Shown: one piece after another, positions 25,684 through 33,905 of the stretch | Layout of the letters: each line of letters opens with the position of its first letter | How positions within the stretch are numbered: the first letter of the stretch is position 1 | NCBI RefSeq assembly: GCF_020531945.1 | Contig: NZ_JAJATZ010000005.1 | Span: forward strand, 172,645-236,644 | Length of the DNA: 64,000 nucleotides | Origin: Loktanella gaetbuli | Lineage (GTDB): Bacteria; Pseudomonadota; Alphaproteobacteria; Rhodobacterales; Rhodobacteraceae | Direction of reading: 5' to 3' | The notes under the pieces: model-generated | The model's input: only the letters and a program-made list of their open reading frames with translations | Database searches by the model: none | What the model was told of the DNA's origin: nothing | Made by a program: the position numbers and the translations under genes

Positions 25684-26526
25684 ATGGAACGCACACAAAG
25701 CTATCATTATCACGTCATGGCCCGCGCGATCACAGAGATCGACGCACGGCAGGGCGAGGCGGCATCGCTGGCCGATATCGCCCATGCGCTGGACATGAGC
25801 CCCGCCCATTTCCAACGGCTTTTTTCCGCGTGGGTCGGGGTGTCGCCCAAGCGGTATCATCAATACCTGACGCTGGATCATGCGCGGCACTTGCTGCGCG
25901 ACAGGTTCACCACGTTGGAAACAGCGGCAGAGGTCGGCCTGTCCGGCACCAGTCGCCTGCACGACCTGTTCGTGCGCTGGGAGGCGATGACCCCCGGCGA
26001 TTTCGCCCGTGGCGGCGCGGGGCTGACGATCCGCTGGGGGTGGTTCGACAGTGCGTTCGGGCCCGTCCTGTCGATGGCGACGGACAGGGGATTGTGCGGT
26101 CTGGCGTTTGCCGCGGAAAGTGGTCGAGAGGCCGCCATGGATGACCTGACCTCGCGCTGGCCCACCGCACACTATGTCGAGGACGCAGCCACCATCGCGG
26201 CGTGGACGACCGCTGCACTGACCACACGCGGGGACGCGCGTCTGCACATGATCGGCGCACCGTTTCAGATCAAGGTCTGGGAAGCGTTGCTGCGAATCCC
26301 CTCGGGGCATGTCACGACCTATTCCGAAATCGCCAGCAGCATTGGCCATCCCAAGGCTGTGCGGGCCGTCGGCACGGCTGTCGGCCGCAACCCGGTCAGC
26401 CTGCTGATTCCCTGCCACCGGGCGCTGCGCAAATCGGGTGGCTTGGGCGGCTATCACTGGGGGCTGCCGGTCAAACGTGCCCTGCTGGCCGTCGAAGGCG
26501 CGCGGGCTGACGCGATATCCGCCTGA
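25684..26526 (+). CDS. Bifunctional AraC-type HTH / methylated-DNA-protein cysteine methyltransferase (Ada-like)
   Basis: 280 residues. Residues 12-108 are an AraC helix-turn-helix pair (LADIAHALDMSPAHFQRLF, TAAEVGLSGTSRLHDLFV) and 115-275 an O6-alkylguanine transferase with GHVTTYSEIA, RAVGTAVGRNP and the acceptor Cys244 in PCHR. The N-terminal zinc-bound methylphosphotriester domain of E. coli Ada, with its activating Cys38, is missing. The protein can therefore repair O6-alkylguanine, but its switch to a transcription activator, if any, must differ. Divergent from nth (86-nt gap). Confidence 0.92.
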   Translation: MERTQSYHYHVMARAITEIDARQGEAASLADIAHALDMSPAHFQRLFSAWVGVSPKRYHQYLTLDHARHLLRDRFTTLETAAEVGLSGTSRLHDLFVRWEAMTPGDFARGGAGLTIRWGWFDSAFGPVLSMATDRGLCGLAFAAESGREAAMDDLTSRWPTAHYVEDAATIAAWTTAALTTRGDARLHMIGAPFQIKVWEALLRIPSGHVTTYSEIASSIGHPKAVRAVGTAVGRNPVSLLIPCHRALRKSGGLGGYHWGLPVKRALLAVEGARADAISA

Positions 26527-26550
26527 AAAACGCAATTTCGCCCCCGCTAT

Positions 26551-26580
26551 TTGATAGCGGCGACGGTTGCGCCATATAGC
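26551..26580 (+). promoter_or_regulatory. Candidate sigma-70 promoter of the OmpA lipoprotein gene
   Basis: TTGATA at 26551-26556 and TATAGC at 26575-26580 with an 18-nt spacer, 52 nt upstream of the ATG. The -35 is embedded in a perfect palindrome (CCGCTAT-TTG-ATAGCGG, 26544-26560) that could be an operator or the 3' hairpin of the preceding gene. Confidence 0.45.
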
Positions 26581-26631
26581 GAGGTATCTTGAATGCCCGA
26601 ACGTCGGGGATTCGCATGAAGGAAACACGCT

Positions 26632-27285
26632 ATGACTTTTTCACGTTTGAACATGACCGCCGCGTCCGCAGCCTTGCTGCTGGCAGCTGGCTGTGCCGGC
26701 ACTGGCGGCCCGAACGACAACCAGAATGCCCGCAACGCCGCGATGATCGGCGCAGGTGCTGGTGCCGTCGCCGGCCTTTTGGCAGGGGATGATGCAACCG
26801 AGCGGCGTCAGAATGCCCTCGCAGGTGCTGCACTTGGCGCGGCTGCTGGCGCTGGTATCGGCACGCTGCTGGACCGCCAGGAAGAAGAACTGCGCCGCGA
26901 GTTGGGCAACAACGTCGGCATCGTCAACAATGGCAACAACCTGACCGTGACCCTGCCGCAGGACATCCTGTTCGCAACCAACTCGACCGCAGTTTCCGGT
27001 GCGGCACAGGGCGACCTGACAGCACTTGCCCGGAACCTGCAGTCCTATCCGAATTCGACCGTGAACGTGATCGGTCACACCGACAACGTCGGCGAAGCCG
27101 CATTCAACTTTGACCTGTCGCAGCGCCGCGCGCAGGCCGTCAGCAGCGTGCTGATCAACGCAGGGGTTGCACCGTCGCGGATCCGTTCGATCGGCCGTGG
27201 CGAGGATCAGCCGATTGCGACGAACAATTCGCCCGAGGGGCGTCAGCAGAACCGCCGGGTCGAGATCGTCATCACTCCGAACTAA
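26632..27285 (+). CDS. OmpA-family outer-membrane lipoprotein (YiaD-like)
   Basis: 217 residues. A lipoprotein signal ends in LLLAAGC (Cys21). Next is a glycine-zipper region (AAMIGAGAGAVAGLLAGDD and ALGAAAGAGIGTLLD), then a C-terminal OmpA domain from about 110 with VNVIGHTDNVGEAAFN, LSQRRAQAVSSVL and NRRVEIVI, which binds peptidoglycan. It probably tethers the outer membrane to the cell wall. Monocistronic, with a candidate promoter upstream and two hairpins downstream. Confidence 0.92.
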   Translation: MTFSRLNMTAASAALLLAAGCAGTGGPNDNQNARNAAMIGAGAGAVAGLLAGDDATERRQNALAGAALGAAAGAGIGTLLDRQEEELRRELGNNVGIVNNGNNLTVTLPQDILFATNSTAVSGAAQGDLTALARNLQSYPNSTVNVIGHTDNVGEAAFNFDLSQRRAQAVSSVLINAGVAPSRIRSIGRGEDQPIATNNSPEGRQQNRRVEIVITPN

Positions 27286-27302
27286 GCGGCTTTTGTCAGA
27301 AA

Positions 27303-27327
27303 ACCGCCAACCGTTTCGGTTGGCGGT
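27303..27327 (+). terminator. Stem-loop after the OmpA lipoprotein gene
   Basis: Perfect 10-bp stem (27303-27312 with 27318-27327), GTTTC loop, 17 nt after the stop. No T tract follows, so it may protect the mRNA 3' end or work with the next hairpin. Confidence 0.55.
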
Positions 27328-27354
27328 CACTGGCCAGACGGAAAATCGACAAAC

Positions 27355-27385
27355 AAAAAACCCGGCGCACAGCGCCGGGTTTTTT
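27355..27385. terminator. Bidirectional intrinsic terminator between ompA-like gene and the ATP synthase operon
   Basis: Six A residues (27355-27360), an 8-bp GC stem (27361-27368 with 27372-27379, ACA loop) and six T residues. The flanking A and T runs let it act on both converging transcripts. Confidence 0.92.
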
Positions 27386-27406
27386 CATTCTGCAATATTG
27401 ATCGCG

Positions 27407-27964
27407 TCAGTGCATCTTGGCTTTGACGGTGTCGATGCTCTCGTCGATCAGGGCGTTGGTGCGCTTGGCGTCCATGTTCTTGGCAATCACGTCCTTGGAC
27501 GCTGCGACAGCGACCATGATCGCCTGATCGCGCACATCGCGGATTGCGGCGGCACGGGCTGCGGCAAGCTGCTCTTCCGCACCGGCCAGACGGCGGTCAA
27601 TGTTGGATGCGATTTCGGCTTTTGCGGCCTCGGCAGAGCGTTCTGCCTCTTGGCGCGCATTCGCAACGATCCGGTCAGCCTGTTCCTGCACTTCTTTCTG
27701 CTTGCGCTCGTAGGATGCAAGCAGAGTCTGCGCTTCTTCACGCAGAGCGCGGGCCTCGTCGAGGTCGGACTGGATGCCGACAGCGCGGCTGTCCAGCATC
27801 TCGGTTACTTTGCCCGGCACCTTGAAATACAGAAGGATCGCGATGAACAGCAAGAAGCCGAGCGTCACGACAAAATCGGTGTTCGCCAGCGAAAAGAACA
27901 CATCGCCTGCAGCGAGTGCCGGTGTTGCGGACAGGGCGAGGACGGCGATCAGGATATGACGCAT
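27407..27964 (-). CDS. atpF: ATP synthase F0 subunit b
   Basis: 185 residues. An apparent N-terminal signal-like helix and the membrane segment near 25-50 (FVVTLGFLLFIAILLYFKVPGKV) are followed by a long charged coiled coil (ALREEAQTLLASYERKQKEV and further heptads), as in subunit b of the peripheral stalk. It starts 3 nt after the b' gene stop. Alphaproteobacteria carry two b-type genes; this is the second of the pair. It is the last gene of the F0 operon, before the bidirectional terminator. Confidence 0.93.
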   Translation of the reverse strand: MRHILIAVLALSATPALAAGDVFFSLANTDFVVTLGFLLFIAILLYFKVPGKVTEMLDSRAVGIQSDLDEARALREEAQTLLASYERKQKEVQEQADRIVANARQEAERSAEAAKAEIASNIDRRLAGAEEQLAAARAAAIRDVRDQAIMVAVAASKDVIAKNMDAKRTNALIDESIDTVKAKMH

Positions 27965-27967
27965 GAC

Positions 27968-28489
27968 TTAACCTTTCATCCGCGCGGTGACGGCTTCGTT
28001 GATGGCATCCGCGTTGACGTCCACGCCCATGGTGGACACCAGTGCCTGCGCCACGTCGCGCGCGACCTCACCCACGTTTTGCGTGGCGTTTGCCCGGATC
28101 TCGGCGATGGCGGCTTCGGCCTCGGCGGTCTGGGCGGAAATCTTGGCGTCGGCTTCGGCCAGTGCAGCGTCAAGGTCCTTCTGGGCCTCGGCACGGGCTT
28201 CGTCCGCGATACGGTTGCTTTCGCTGCGTGCGTCGGCAAGCGCCTTTTCGTATGATTTTTCTGCGGCGGCGGCCTGATTTTTCAGGTCTTCGGCTGCGGC
28301 AAGATCATTCGAGATCGTGCCGGACCGTTCAGCCAGAATAGCCGAGATGCGCGGCAAGGCCACGCGCGACAGCATCAGATAGATCACGACAAGCGCGACC
28401 AACAGCCAGAAAATCTGGTTGGGGAATGTTTCAAAGTTCAGCTGGGGCATGCCAGCGTTCACTTCGGTTGCGACTGTTTCAGTTGCCAT
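27968..28489 (-). CDS. atpG: ATP synthase F0 subunit b' (second b-type subunit)
   Basis: 173 residues. One membrane helix (NQIFWLLVALVVIYLMLSRVAL) near 24-45 and a long alanine/glutamate-rich coiled coil match the b' subunit found in photosynthetic and other alphaproteobacteria. With b it forms a heterodimeric stator. In this lineage the gene is called atpG, atpX or atpF' depending on the annotator. It lies between atpE and atpF. Confidence 0.9.
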   Translation of the reverse strand: MATETVATEVNAGMPQLNFETFPNQIFWLLVALVVIYLMLSRVALPRISAILAERSGTISNDLAAAEDLKNQAAAAEKSYEKALADARSESNRIADEARAEAQKDLDAALAEADAKISAQTAEAEAAIAEIRANATQNVGEVARDVAQALVSTMGVDVNADAINEAVTARMKG

Positions 28490-28570
28490 CAGGCCCCCCG
28501 GATACCTTAGGTTCTACCGGCCGGGCCGCGATTGCGCCCCGGCCAGCCGTAAGGATGATTTGCGGTCGTC

Positions 28571-28807
28571 TTAGACTGCGAACATCAGCAGAAGTGCGAT
28601 CAGGAACGAAAAGATCCCGAGAGCTTCTGCGAATGCCAGGCCGATGAAGAGTGTCGCGGTCTGCGACGCAGCGGCGGAGGGGTTGCGCAGTGCGCCGGCC
28701 AGGTAGTTACCTGCCACGTTGCCAACACCCAGAGCAGCCAGACCCGTACCGACGCCAGCCAAGCCAGCACCCAGGAATTGGCCCATGTTTGCGATATCGC
28801 CTTCCAT
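28571..28807 (-). CDS. atpE: ATP synthase F0 subunit c
   Basis: 78 residues with two membrane helices joined by a polar loop: GAGLAGVGTGLAALGVGNVA with the glycine-rich first helix, the loop ALRNPSAA, and the second helix LFIGLAFAEALGIFSFLIAL, where the Glu in FAEALGIF is the proton-carrying carboxylate. It forms the rotary c-ring. It is the third gene of the F0 operon, preceded by a good Shine-Dalgarno (AAGGAG). Confidence 0.97.
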   Translation of the reverse strand: MEGDIANMGQFLGAGLAGVGTGLAALGVGNVAGNYLAGALRNPSAAASQTATLFIGLAFAEALGIFSFLIALLLMFAV

Positions 28808-28870
28808 AATCTTTTCTCCTTACGATGGAATTGCGTTGATGGTTCGTAGACTTACCCGTGGACCTGCCCG

Positions 28871-29638
28871 TTAGTGGGCCGGATGCAGCGCATCCTTGAG
28901 GTAGACACAGGTCAGAATGGTAAAGACGTAGGCCTGGATGCCGCAGACGAGGATTTCCAGACCGTAGATCGCCGTGATGGCCAGAACGGACAGCGGGCTG
29001 ACGGCCGCCAGTGCGGCAAAGGCTGCGAACACCTTGATCACGGCGTGACCGGCGGTGATGTTGCCTGCCAGACGGACCGAGTGGCTGACCGGACGGACGA
29101 AGTACGAAATGATTTCGATCACGGCGATGATGGGACGCAGGAACAGCGGTGCCTCTGACATCCAGAACAATTTCAGGAACGACGGACCGTTCAGCACGAA
29201 ACCAAGGATGGTGACTGCGAAAAACACGCCGAAACCCAGCACCGCGGTCGCCGCGATATGGCTGGTCGTCGAGAACGACATCGGGATCAGGCCGAGGTAG
29301 TTGGCGAACAGGATGAACATGAACAGCGTCATGATATAGGGGAAATACTTCAGCCCCTCCTTGCCGGTGATGTCCTCGACCATCTTGTGGGTAAAGCCAT
29401 ACATCAGTTCGGCGATGGACTGGCCGCGACCGGGGATCGTGGACCGGCTGCGCGTGCCCCAGATGAACAGTGCAGCGATGCACAGCACTGCAATGGCAAG
29501 CCACAGGGTCACGTTCGTGGGCGTGTACCAATGCACGGGGCCGTCACCGAACAGCGGTTTGACAATGAACTGGTCCAGCGGGTGAAAAACCAGACCGCCA
29601 GTTTCTTCGGCACCGTCGTAAGCAGTTTCAGTCGCCAC
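28871..29638 (-). CDS. atpB: ATP synthase F0 subunit a
   Basis: 255 residues from a GTG at 29638 that overlaps the atpI stop region; GAGGG lies 9 nt upstream. An in-frame ATG at 29656 adds six residues but has no ribosome site. Multiple membrane helices and the proton-channel motif SHSVRLAGNITAGHAVI, with the essential Arg, are present. It forms the proton half-channels facing the c-ring. The overlap with atpI indicates translational coupling. Confidence 0.95.
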   Translation of the reverse strand: MATETAYDGAEETGGLVFHPLDQFIVKPLFGDGPVHWYTPTNVTLWLAIAVLCIAALFIWGTRSRSTIPGRGQSIAELMYGFTHKMVEDITGKEGLKYFPYIMTLFMFILFANYLGLIPMSFSTTSHIAATAVLGFGVFFAVTILGFVLNGPSFLKLFWMSEAPLFLRPIIAVIEIISYFVRPVSHSVRLAGNITAGHAVIKVFAAFAALAAVSPLSVLAITAIYGLEILVCGIQAYVFTILTCVYLKDALHPAH

Positions 29639-29981
29639 GTGTTTCACCCTCGTCATCGGCGGATTGTTCCGCCTGCTGTTTCGCCTGCATTTCCTTGGCT
29701 GACCGCATCATGGTGTTCACACCGGCTGCGAAGCCAAAGAAAATGAACAGCACCAGAAATATCGGCATGGTCCCAAAGAAGAGATCCAGGCTGTATCCGA
29801 TGCCGAAACCGATCCCAAGACCGGCCACAAGTTCGATCACCATCCGCCATGCAAGCTGCGCTTGACCGTGATGGCTTTCACTATGGGATTTCACCGGTTG
29901 CGTCACCTTGCGGGCCGCCAGTTTCTGTTCCAGCGCCTTCAGACGCTCGGACGGATCTGGATGGTCCGTGTTCGGTGTCAC
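29628..29981 (-). CDS. atpI: AtpI / ATP synthase assembly protein
   Basis: 117 residues: a charged N-terminal region with heptads (RLKALEQKLAARK), then two membrane helices (MVIELVAGLGIGFGIGYSLD and PIFLVLFIFFGFAAGVNTMM) and a basic/acidic tail. This is the AtpI/AtpZ type that precedes F0 genes in alphaproteobacteria and helps c-ring assembly or Mg2+/Ca2+ uptake. It is the first gene of the operon, with a promoter-like site at 30010-30038. Confidence 0.9.
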   Translation of the reverse strand: MTPNTDHPDPSERLKALEQKLAARKVTQPVKSHSESHHGQAQLAWRMVIELVAGLGIGFGIGYSLDLFFGTMPIFLVLFIFFGFAAGVNTMMRSAKEMQAKQQAEQSADDEGETRGD

Positions 29982-30009
29982 GTGGATCTATCCCGTTCGT
30001 TCCCGTGAG

Positions 30010-30038
30010 GGTCTATGGCGCGAACGAAAAGGAGTCAA
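30010..30038 (-). promoter_or_regulatory. Candidate promoter of the F0 ATP synthase operon
   Basis: On the minus strand TTGACT (30038-30033), a 17-nt spacer and TAGACC (30015-30010), 29 nt upstream of the atpI start. The -35 is strong, the -10 weak, as is common in alphaproteobacterial housekeeping promoters. Reading by eye, not tested. Confidence 0.5.
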
Positions 30039-30188
30039 GCGAGGCAAATTTTACGCCAACAAATTGATTTGTATGGATATATTCAATACACACAGACAGC
30101 AATTCGCCGAAATCCAATGCATCGCGCCCCCGTTTGTCATTCAACCATTCGGTTGACGATAGCGCGGGCATCGGCGTATCGGATTTGC

Positions 30189-30530
30189 ATGACCGCAAAT
30201 CTGGACACAACCTTTGCAGCACTTGCCGACCCGACCCGCCGGGCGATCCTGTCCATGTTGCTGGAGGATGACATGGCCGTCACGGACGTGGCAGAGCCGT
30301 TCGAGATGTCACTGGCGGCAGTGTCAAAGCACCTTGGCGTGCTGACAGCCGCCGGTCTGGTGTCACAGGAAAAACGCGGCCGCGTGAAATGGTGCAAACT
30401 GGAACCCGATGCGCTGCATGCTGCGGCGGTCTGGATGCAGGCCTTTGGCATGTTGGGCCCGCTGGACCTGGATGCGTTCGAAGGGTTTCTGTTGGGCCAG
30501 TTGGAACAGGAAAAAACCGCCAACCCGTGA
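30189..30530 (+). CDS. ArsR-family transcriptional regulator
   Basis: 113 residues from ATG 30189. The winged helix-turn-helix shows in FAALADPTRRAILSMLL, EPFEMSLAAVSKHLGVLTAAGLV and SQEKRGRVKWCKLEPD. No Cys cluster for arsenic or cadmium sensing is present, so it belongs to the non-metal ArsR subgroup that often sits beside SRPBCC/START-domain genes; no such partner is adjacent here. It is divergent from the ATP synthase operon with a 207-nt AT-rich gap that may hold its operator. Target unknown. Confidence 0.85.
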   Translation: MTANLDTTFAALADPTRRAILSMLLEDDMAVTDVAEPFEMSLAAVSKHLGVLTAAGLVSQEKRGRVKWCKLEPDALHAAAVWMQAFGMLGPLDLDAFEGFLLGQLEQEKTANP

Positions 30531-30570
30531 TCCGGGCGGCGGCTGATAACTGGTTAACCTGTCGTGTGCG

Positions 30571-30639
30571 TTACAGAACGAACTGCACGATCGCGACGAC
30601 GATGACCACGAGACCCACGAGATAGATGATATTACGCAT
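30571..30639 (-). CDS. 22-residue single-helix membrane peptide
   Basis: A frame of 23 codons begins with ATG 30639 and ends at TAA 30573-30571. It encodes MRNIIYLVGLVVIVVAIV, then QFVL: a positively charged start and one hydrophobic helix. AGGAT lies 7 nt before the ATG. I recognise a recurring small roseobacter family with this pattern (an MRNIIYL-like start and about 22-30 residues). Function is unknown. The good ribosome site and the compact frame are the evidence that it is real. Confidence 0.6.
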   Translation of the reverse strand: MRNIIYLVGLVVIVVAIVQFVL

Positions 30640-30698
30640 TTTTTTATCCTACTTGAACTATTCGTGAGCGAACGCCCCGGTGCGACATTTTGTTCCGA

Positions 30699-31610
30699 TC
30701 AGCCCCCGTGTTTTTCCGGGCCGTCATCGCGCAGCAGCAGGAACAGTGCCAGAATGGTCAGCGCAATCCCGACCAGGATCAACGGTCGCGGCGGCACGGC
30801 CCCCAGCGCCAGCTGCCAGCAGATGACCCAGCTGGGCGTCAGATAGGTGTAGGCCATGACCTTGGCGCTTGGCAGGCGGGTTGCGGCGAACTGCAACAGC
30901 GCAAAGGTCGCGGCAGACGCAGCGATGGCCACATAGGCCAGCGTGATCCAGACGATACCCGGCAGACTGGTCCAGGGCGTCGCCACGATTGCGTCCCAGG
31001 CATAGACCGTCAGCAGCAGCGCTCCGGCCAGCAAGGTGCCACAGGCAAATACCAGCGTGCCCTCACCCCGTTTCAGCAGCGCCACGCAGGGCGTGTAGAA
31101 CGCATGCGCGATACATCCGACAAAGAATATCGCCTCGCCCCGTCCCACATCCAGCGCACGCAGCGCGGCCAGATCAGCGCGAAAGATGACCCACAGCGCC
31201 CCGATCCCGCCGATGGCCAGCGCCAGCGCCATCCGCGCCGTCAGACGTTGCCGCAACAACAGCCAGCCGAAACCGGCCGCCATGATCGGTGTCAGGGTAA
31301 AGACCGCCGAGGTGCTGACCGGCGGCGCGGTTTTCAGCCCTTCGAACATTGTGGCGAAATAGATGCCCATCAGGGCCGCCAACGCGAAATAGCGCCATGG
31401 TGCCTGAAATGCCCTGCGGTTCACCTGCCCGGTCGCCACCGCGGCCACGGCCAGCAATACGGCAGCCAACCAGAACCGGGCAGCCGTCATGACCACGGGG
31501 TCGATTTCGTTTGCAGCACGGCTGCCAAGCGCAAAGCTGCCCGCAACCAGCGCCGAGAAGGTCAGCATTGCCAGATGACCCGCCCTGTCGGCGGACCGGG
31601 GTTTGAACAT
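30699..31610 (-). CDS. EamA/DMT-superfamily exporter
   Basis: 303 residues from ATG 31610, which overlaps the LysR stop (TGATG). Ten hydrophobic segments in two repeats are visible, for example LTFSALVAGSFALGSRAA, WLAAVLLAVAAVATG and ITLAYVAIAASAATFALLQF, the EamA layout. Such proteins export amino acids or metabolites. The adjacent co-transcribed LysR gene is a likely regulator. A longer start at 31718 lies inside the LysR gene and was rejected. Substrate unknown. Confidence 0.87.
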   Translation of the reverse strand: MFKPRSADRAGHLAMLTFSALVAGSFALGSRAANEIDPVVMTAARFWLAAVLLAVAAVATGQVNRRAFQAPWRYFALAALMGIYFATMFEGLKTAPPVSTSAVFTLTPIMAAGFGWLLLRQRLTARMALALAIGGIGALWVIFRADLAALRALDVGRGEAIFFVGCIAHAFYTPCVALLKRGEGTLVFACGTLLAGALLLTVYAWDAIVATPWTSLPGIVWITLAYVAIAASAATFALLQFAATRLPSAKVMAYTYLTPSWVICWQLALGAVPPRPLILVGIALTILALFLLLRDDGPEKHGG

Positions 31611-32488
31611 CACAGTTCGGCCTTTTTGACCCAATCCTTGAGAAAGGCGACAAAGGTCTGCACCTTCTTGCTGCGGTGCAGATCGACGTGGGTGACGATC
31701 CAGACATCCACGGACCATTCTTCCGGGCTTTCGATCACGGGGACCAGTTTCGGATAGCTCAGCAGATCCAGTCGCGACATGAAACCGATACCGGCCCCGG
31801 CCAGAATGGCCTCGCGCAGCACACGGGCGTCCGTCGTCTGGATGCGCCGCCTTTCGTCGGGCACACGTTCGGACAGCCAGCGGTAGAAGGGCGCACGATT
31901 GACCCCGTCCATATGCGTGACGAATTCGTGCCGCGCCAGGTCCGCTTCGGATTCGACCGGTCCCATCCGGGCGAGGTAATCCTCTGATGCGACCAGCACG
32001 GGCCGGAGCTGCATCAAGGGTTGGACCACGTTGTCGGGTTCTGCCGGTCGCGCGCCTGCCCGCACGGCAACATGTGCCTCGCCGTATTCCAGCCGAAAGA
32101 TGCGTTCGTCGGTCAGGATCTGGCTGCGGATTTCAGGATAGGCCGTGTTGAATTCGTGAATGACACCCGCAAGGATGATCGACAACTCGCCGATCGAGGT
32201 AATGATCAGCTCGCCGCTGACGCCATCGCCCTGCCCCTTGATGCGCCCGACCAGCTGGGTGAATTGTTCATCAGTCGTCTGCGCCACGCGCAGCAGATCC
32301 ACACCTGCATCGGTCGGCGTATAGCCGCGTGCATGGCGCTGGAACAGCTTGACGCCCAGCCGTCCCTCAAGCGAGTCGATATGTCGGATGACCGTCGCAT
32401 GATGCACGCCCAGTTGTTCGGCGGCCCCGCTGACCGTCCCCGCCCGCGCCACCTGAAAGGCCGTGCGGATTTCGTCCCAGCTGTCCAT
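31610..32488 (-). CDS. LysR-family transcriptional regulator
   Basis: 292 residues from ATG 32488; an upstream in-frame ATG at 32527 adds a non-conserved tail. The N-terminal HTH is WDEIRTAFQVARAGTVSGAA and LGVHHATVIRHIDSLEGRLG, followed by a substrate-binding domain from about 90 (GELIITSIGELSIILAGVIH). It overlaps the DMT exporter gene. This is unusual, since LysR genes are mostly divergent from their target; here co-transcription suggests autoregulation with the exporter. Effector unknown. Confidence 0.88.
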   Translation of the reverse strand: MDSWDEIRTAFQVARAGTVSGAAEQLGVHHATVIRHIDSLEGRLGVKLFQRHARGYTPTDAGVDLLRVAQTTDEQFTQLVGRIKGQGDGVSGELIITSIGELSIILAGVIHEFNTAYPEIRSQILTDERIFRLEYGEAHVAVRAGARPAEPDNVVQPLMQLRPVLVASEDYLARMGPVESEADLARHEFVTHMDGVNRAPFYRWLSERVPDERRRIQTTDARVLREAILAGAGIGFMSRLDLLSYPKLVPVIESPEEWSVDVWIVTHVDLHRSKKVQTFVAFLKDWVKKAEL

Positions 32489-32609
32489 GTCTTGCGCTCT
32501 CTCTGGTTCAGGCCCGTTCTGGGCCAAGGTCGGTTATTTTACCCCATAGCGCAATCGTCAATGACCTGCATCGCTTGACCGGGACTGACGGAACACCCCA
32601 CTGTAGGAC

Positions 32610-33521
32610 ATGACTTCGTTGACCCACCGCCTGATGCGGCTGCACGCATGGACCGTGCAAAAGCCGATCCTCGCACTCGTGCGACACACGGGCGTGCTGC
32701 GCGTCCTGTTCACCGTGAATGCCGTGATCGGCAACAAGACACCGCCGGGTCTGCGCCTGAAGGCAATCGACCTGAACGGCAGACCCGGCATGATATGCGG
32801 CACGGATGCACCGACACCGAACGGCACGACGCTGTATCTGCACGGCGGCGCCTTCGTGATCGGCAATCTGCGGGGCTACAGGCATCTGGTCGCGCGGCTG
32901 GCGCAGGCGGCGGGCACGCGCGGTGTATTCCTCGATTACCGGTTGGCGCCGGAACATCCGTTTCCGGCCGCACTTGATGACGCAGAGGCGGCCTGGCGCG
33001 CGTTGTCTGATGATCCGGACGCGGGACCGCTGACATTGGCGGGGGACAGCGCGGGCGGCAATCTGGCGCTGGCACTCTTGCAGCGGATCATCGCCAAGGG
33101 GCTGGTGTTGCCGCATGGCGTGGCTGTGCTGTGTCCCGTCACGGACCTGCGACTGGAAAACCCGTCGCTGGCGAAAAACCGCAAAACCGATCCGCTGGTT
33201 TCGACCCGTTGGGGCGCGCGGGGCGTTGCGGCCTATCTGGCCGGTGCTGATCCCGCCCAGCCCGATGCCTCGCCCATACTGGGGGATTTCACCGGCGGAC
33301 CACCCGTTCTGATCCACACCGACCGGGGCGAGGTGCTGCACGACGATGCCTGCCTGATGGCCGACCGGCTGCGCCATCAGGGCGTGGATGTCACATTGAC
33401 CAAGGAGGCGGGTCTGTATCATGTCTGGCACCTGAATGTCGGGCGCACCGTCGAAGCAGGTCGCAGCGTGGCCCAGATCGGCGCATTCCTGTCCGACGCC
33501 GTCACAAGGGGCCGTTCATGA
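32610..33521 (+). CDS. Alpha/beta hydrolase, hormone-sensitive-lipase (HSL) type
   Basis: 303 residues with HGGAF (78-82) as oxyanion motif and nucleophile Ser147 in GDSAGG, plus YRLAPEHPFPAALDDA. Near the end GEVLHDDACLMADRLRHQG and the His of YHVWHLN complete the HSL (family IV esterase) pattern. It probably hydrolyses short-chain esters. It is divergent from the LysR/DMT pair and overlaps the DoxX gene by ATGA. Natural substrate unknown. Confidence 0.88.
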   Translation: MTSLTHRLMRLHAWTVQKPILALVRHTGVLRVLFTVNAVIGNKTPPGLRLKAIDLNGRPGMICGTDAPTPNGTTLYLHGGAFVIGNLRGYRHLVARLAQAAGTRGVFLDYRLAPEHPFPAALDDAEAAWRALSDDPDAGPLTLAGDSAGGNLALALLQRIIAKGLVLPHGVAVLCPVTDLRLENPSLAKNRKTDPLVSTRWGARGVAAYLAGADPAQPDASPILGDFTGGPPVLIHTDRGEVLHDDACLMADRLRHQGVDVTLTKEAGLYHVWHLNVGRTVEAGRSVAQIGAFLSDAVTRGRS

Positions 33522-33874
33522 CGATACTGATCCTGATCCTGCGGATCGCACTGACCGTCGCGTTTCTCTATTTCGGTCTGCGCAAGATTTTCGGCGGCAA
33601 GGAAGACGTCAAAATCTACGACGCGCTTGGTTTCGGACAATGGCCGCGTCCCATCACCGGCAGCGTGGAAACGATCTGCGCCATCGGGCTATGGGTGCCG
33701 GGGTTTCAGGGGATCGCGGCACTGGGCCTGCTGGCAACGGTCATCGTCGGCACCACGACGCTGACCCTATTCACCAGGCTGCCGCGCGCGCACATGTTCG
33801 CGCTGATCGCAGGCAGCGCCGTGCTGGTTTGGTTCGATGCCGCCGATATCCTGCGTTTTCTGCCGCTGGCTTGA
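33518..33874 (+). CDS. DoxX-family small membrane protein
   Basis: 118 residues with four hydrophobic segments (LILILRIALTVAFLYFGLRKI and later LPRAHMFALIAGSAVLVW). The segment FLYFGLRKIFGGKED and the overall pattern match DoxX-like proteins, whose role is unclear but which are linked to redox or terminal oxidase assembly. It overlaps the hydrolase stop by 4 nt. Its own stop overlaps the -35 of the candidate ffh promoter. Confidence 0.82.
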   Translation: MTILILILRIALTVAFLYFGLRKIFGGKEDVKIYDALGFGQWPRPITGSVETICAIGLWVPGFQGIAALGLLATVIVGTTTLTLFTRLPRAHMFALIAGSAVLVWFDAADILRFLPLA

Positions 33875-33899
33875 CTCTGTGACTGTCCCCGCGTAATCC
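33871..33899 (+). promoter_or_regulatory. Candidate promoter of the ffh operon
   Basis: TTGACT (33871-33876), a 17-nt spacer and TAATCC (33894-33899). The -35 overlaps the DoxX stop codon, so the ffh transcript would begin near 33906 and carry a leader of about 138 nt. Confidence 0.55.
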
Positions 33900-33905
33900 G
33901 CACGT

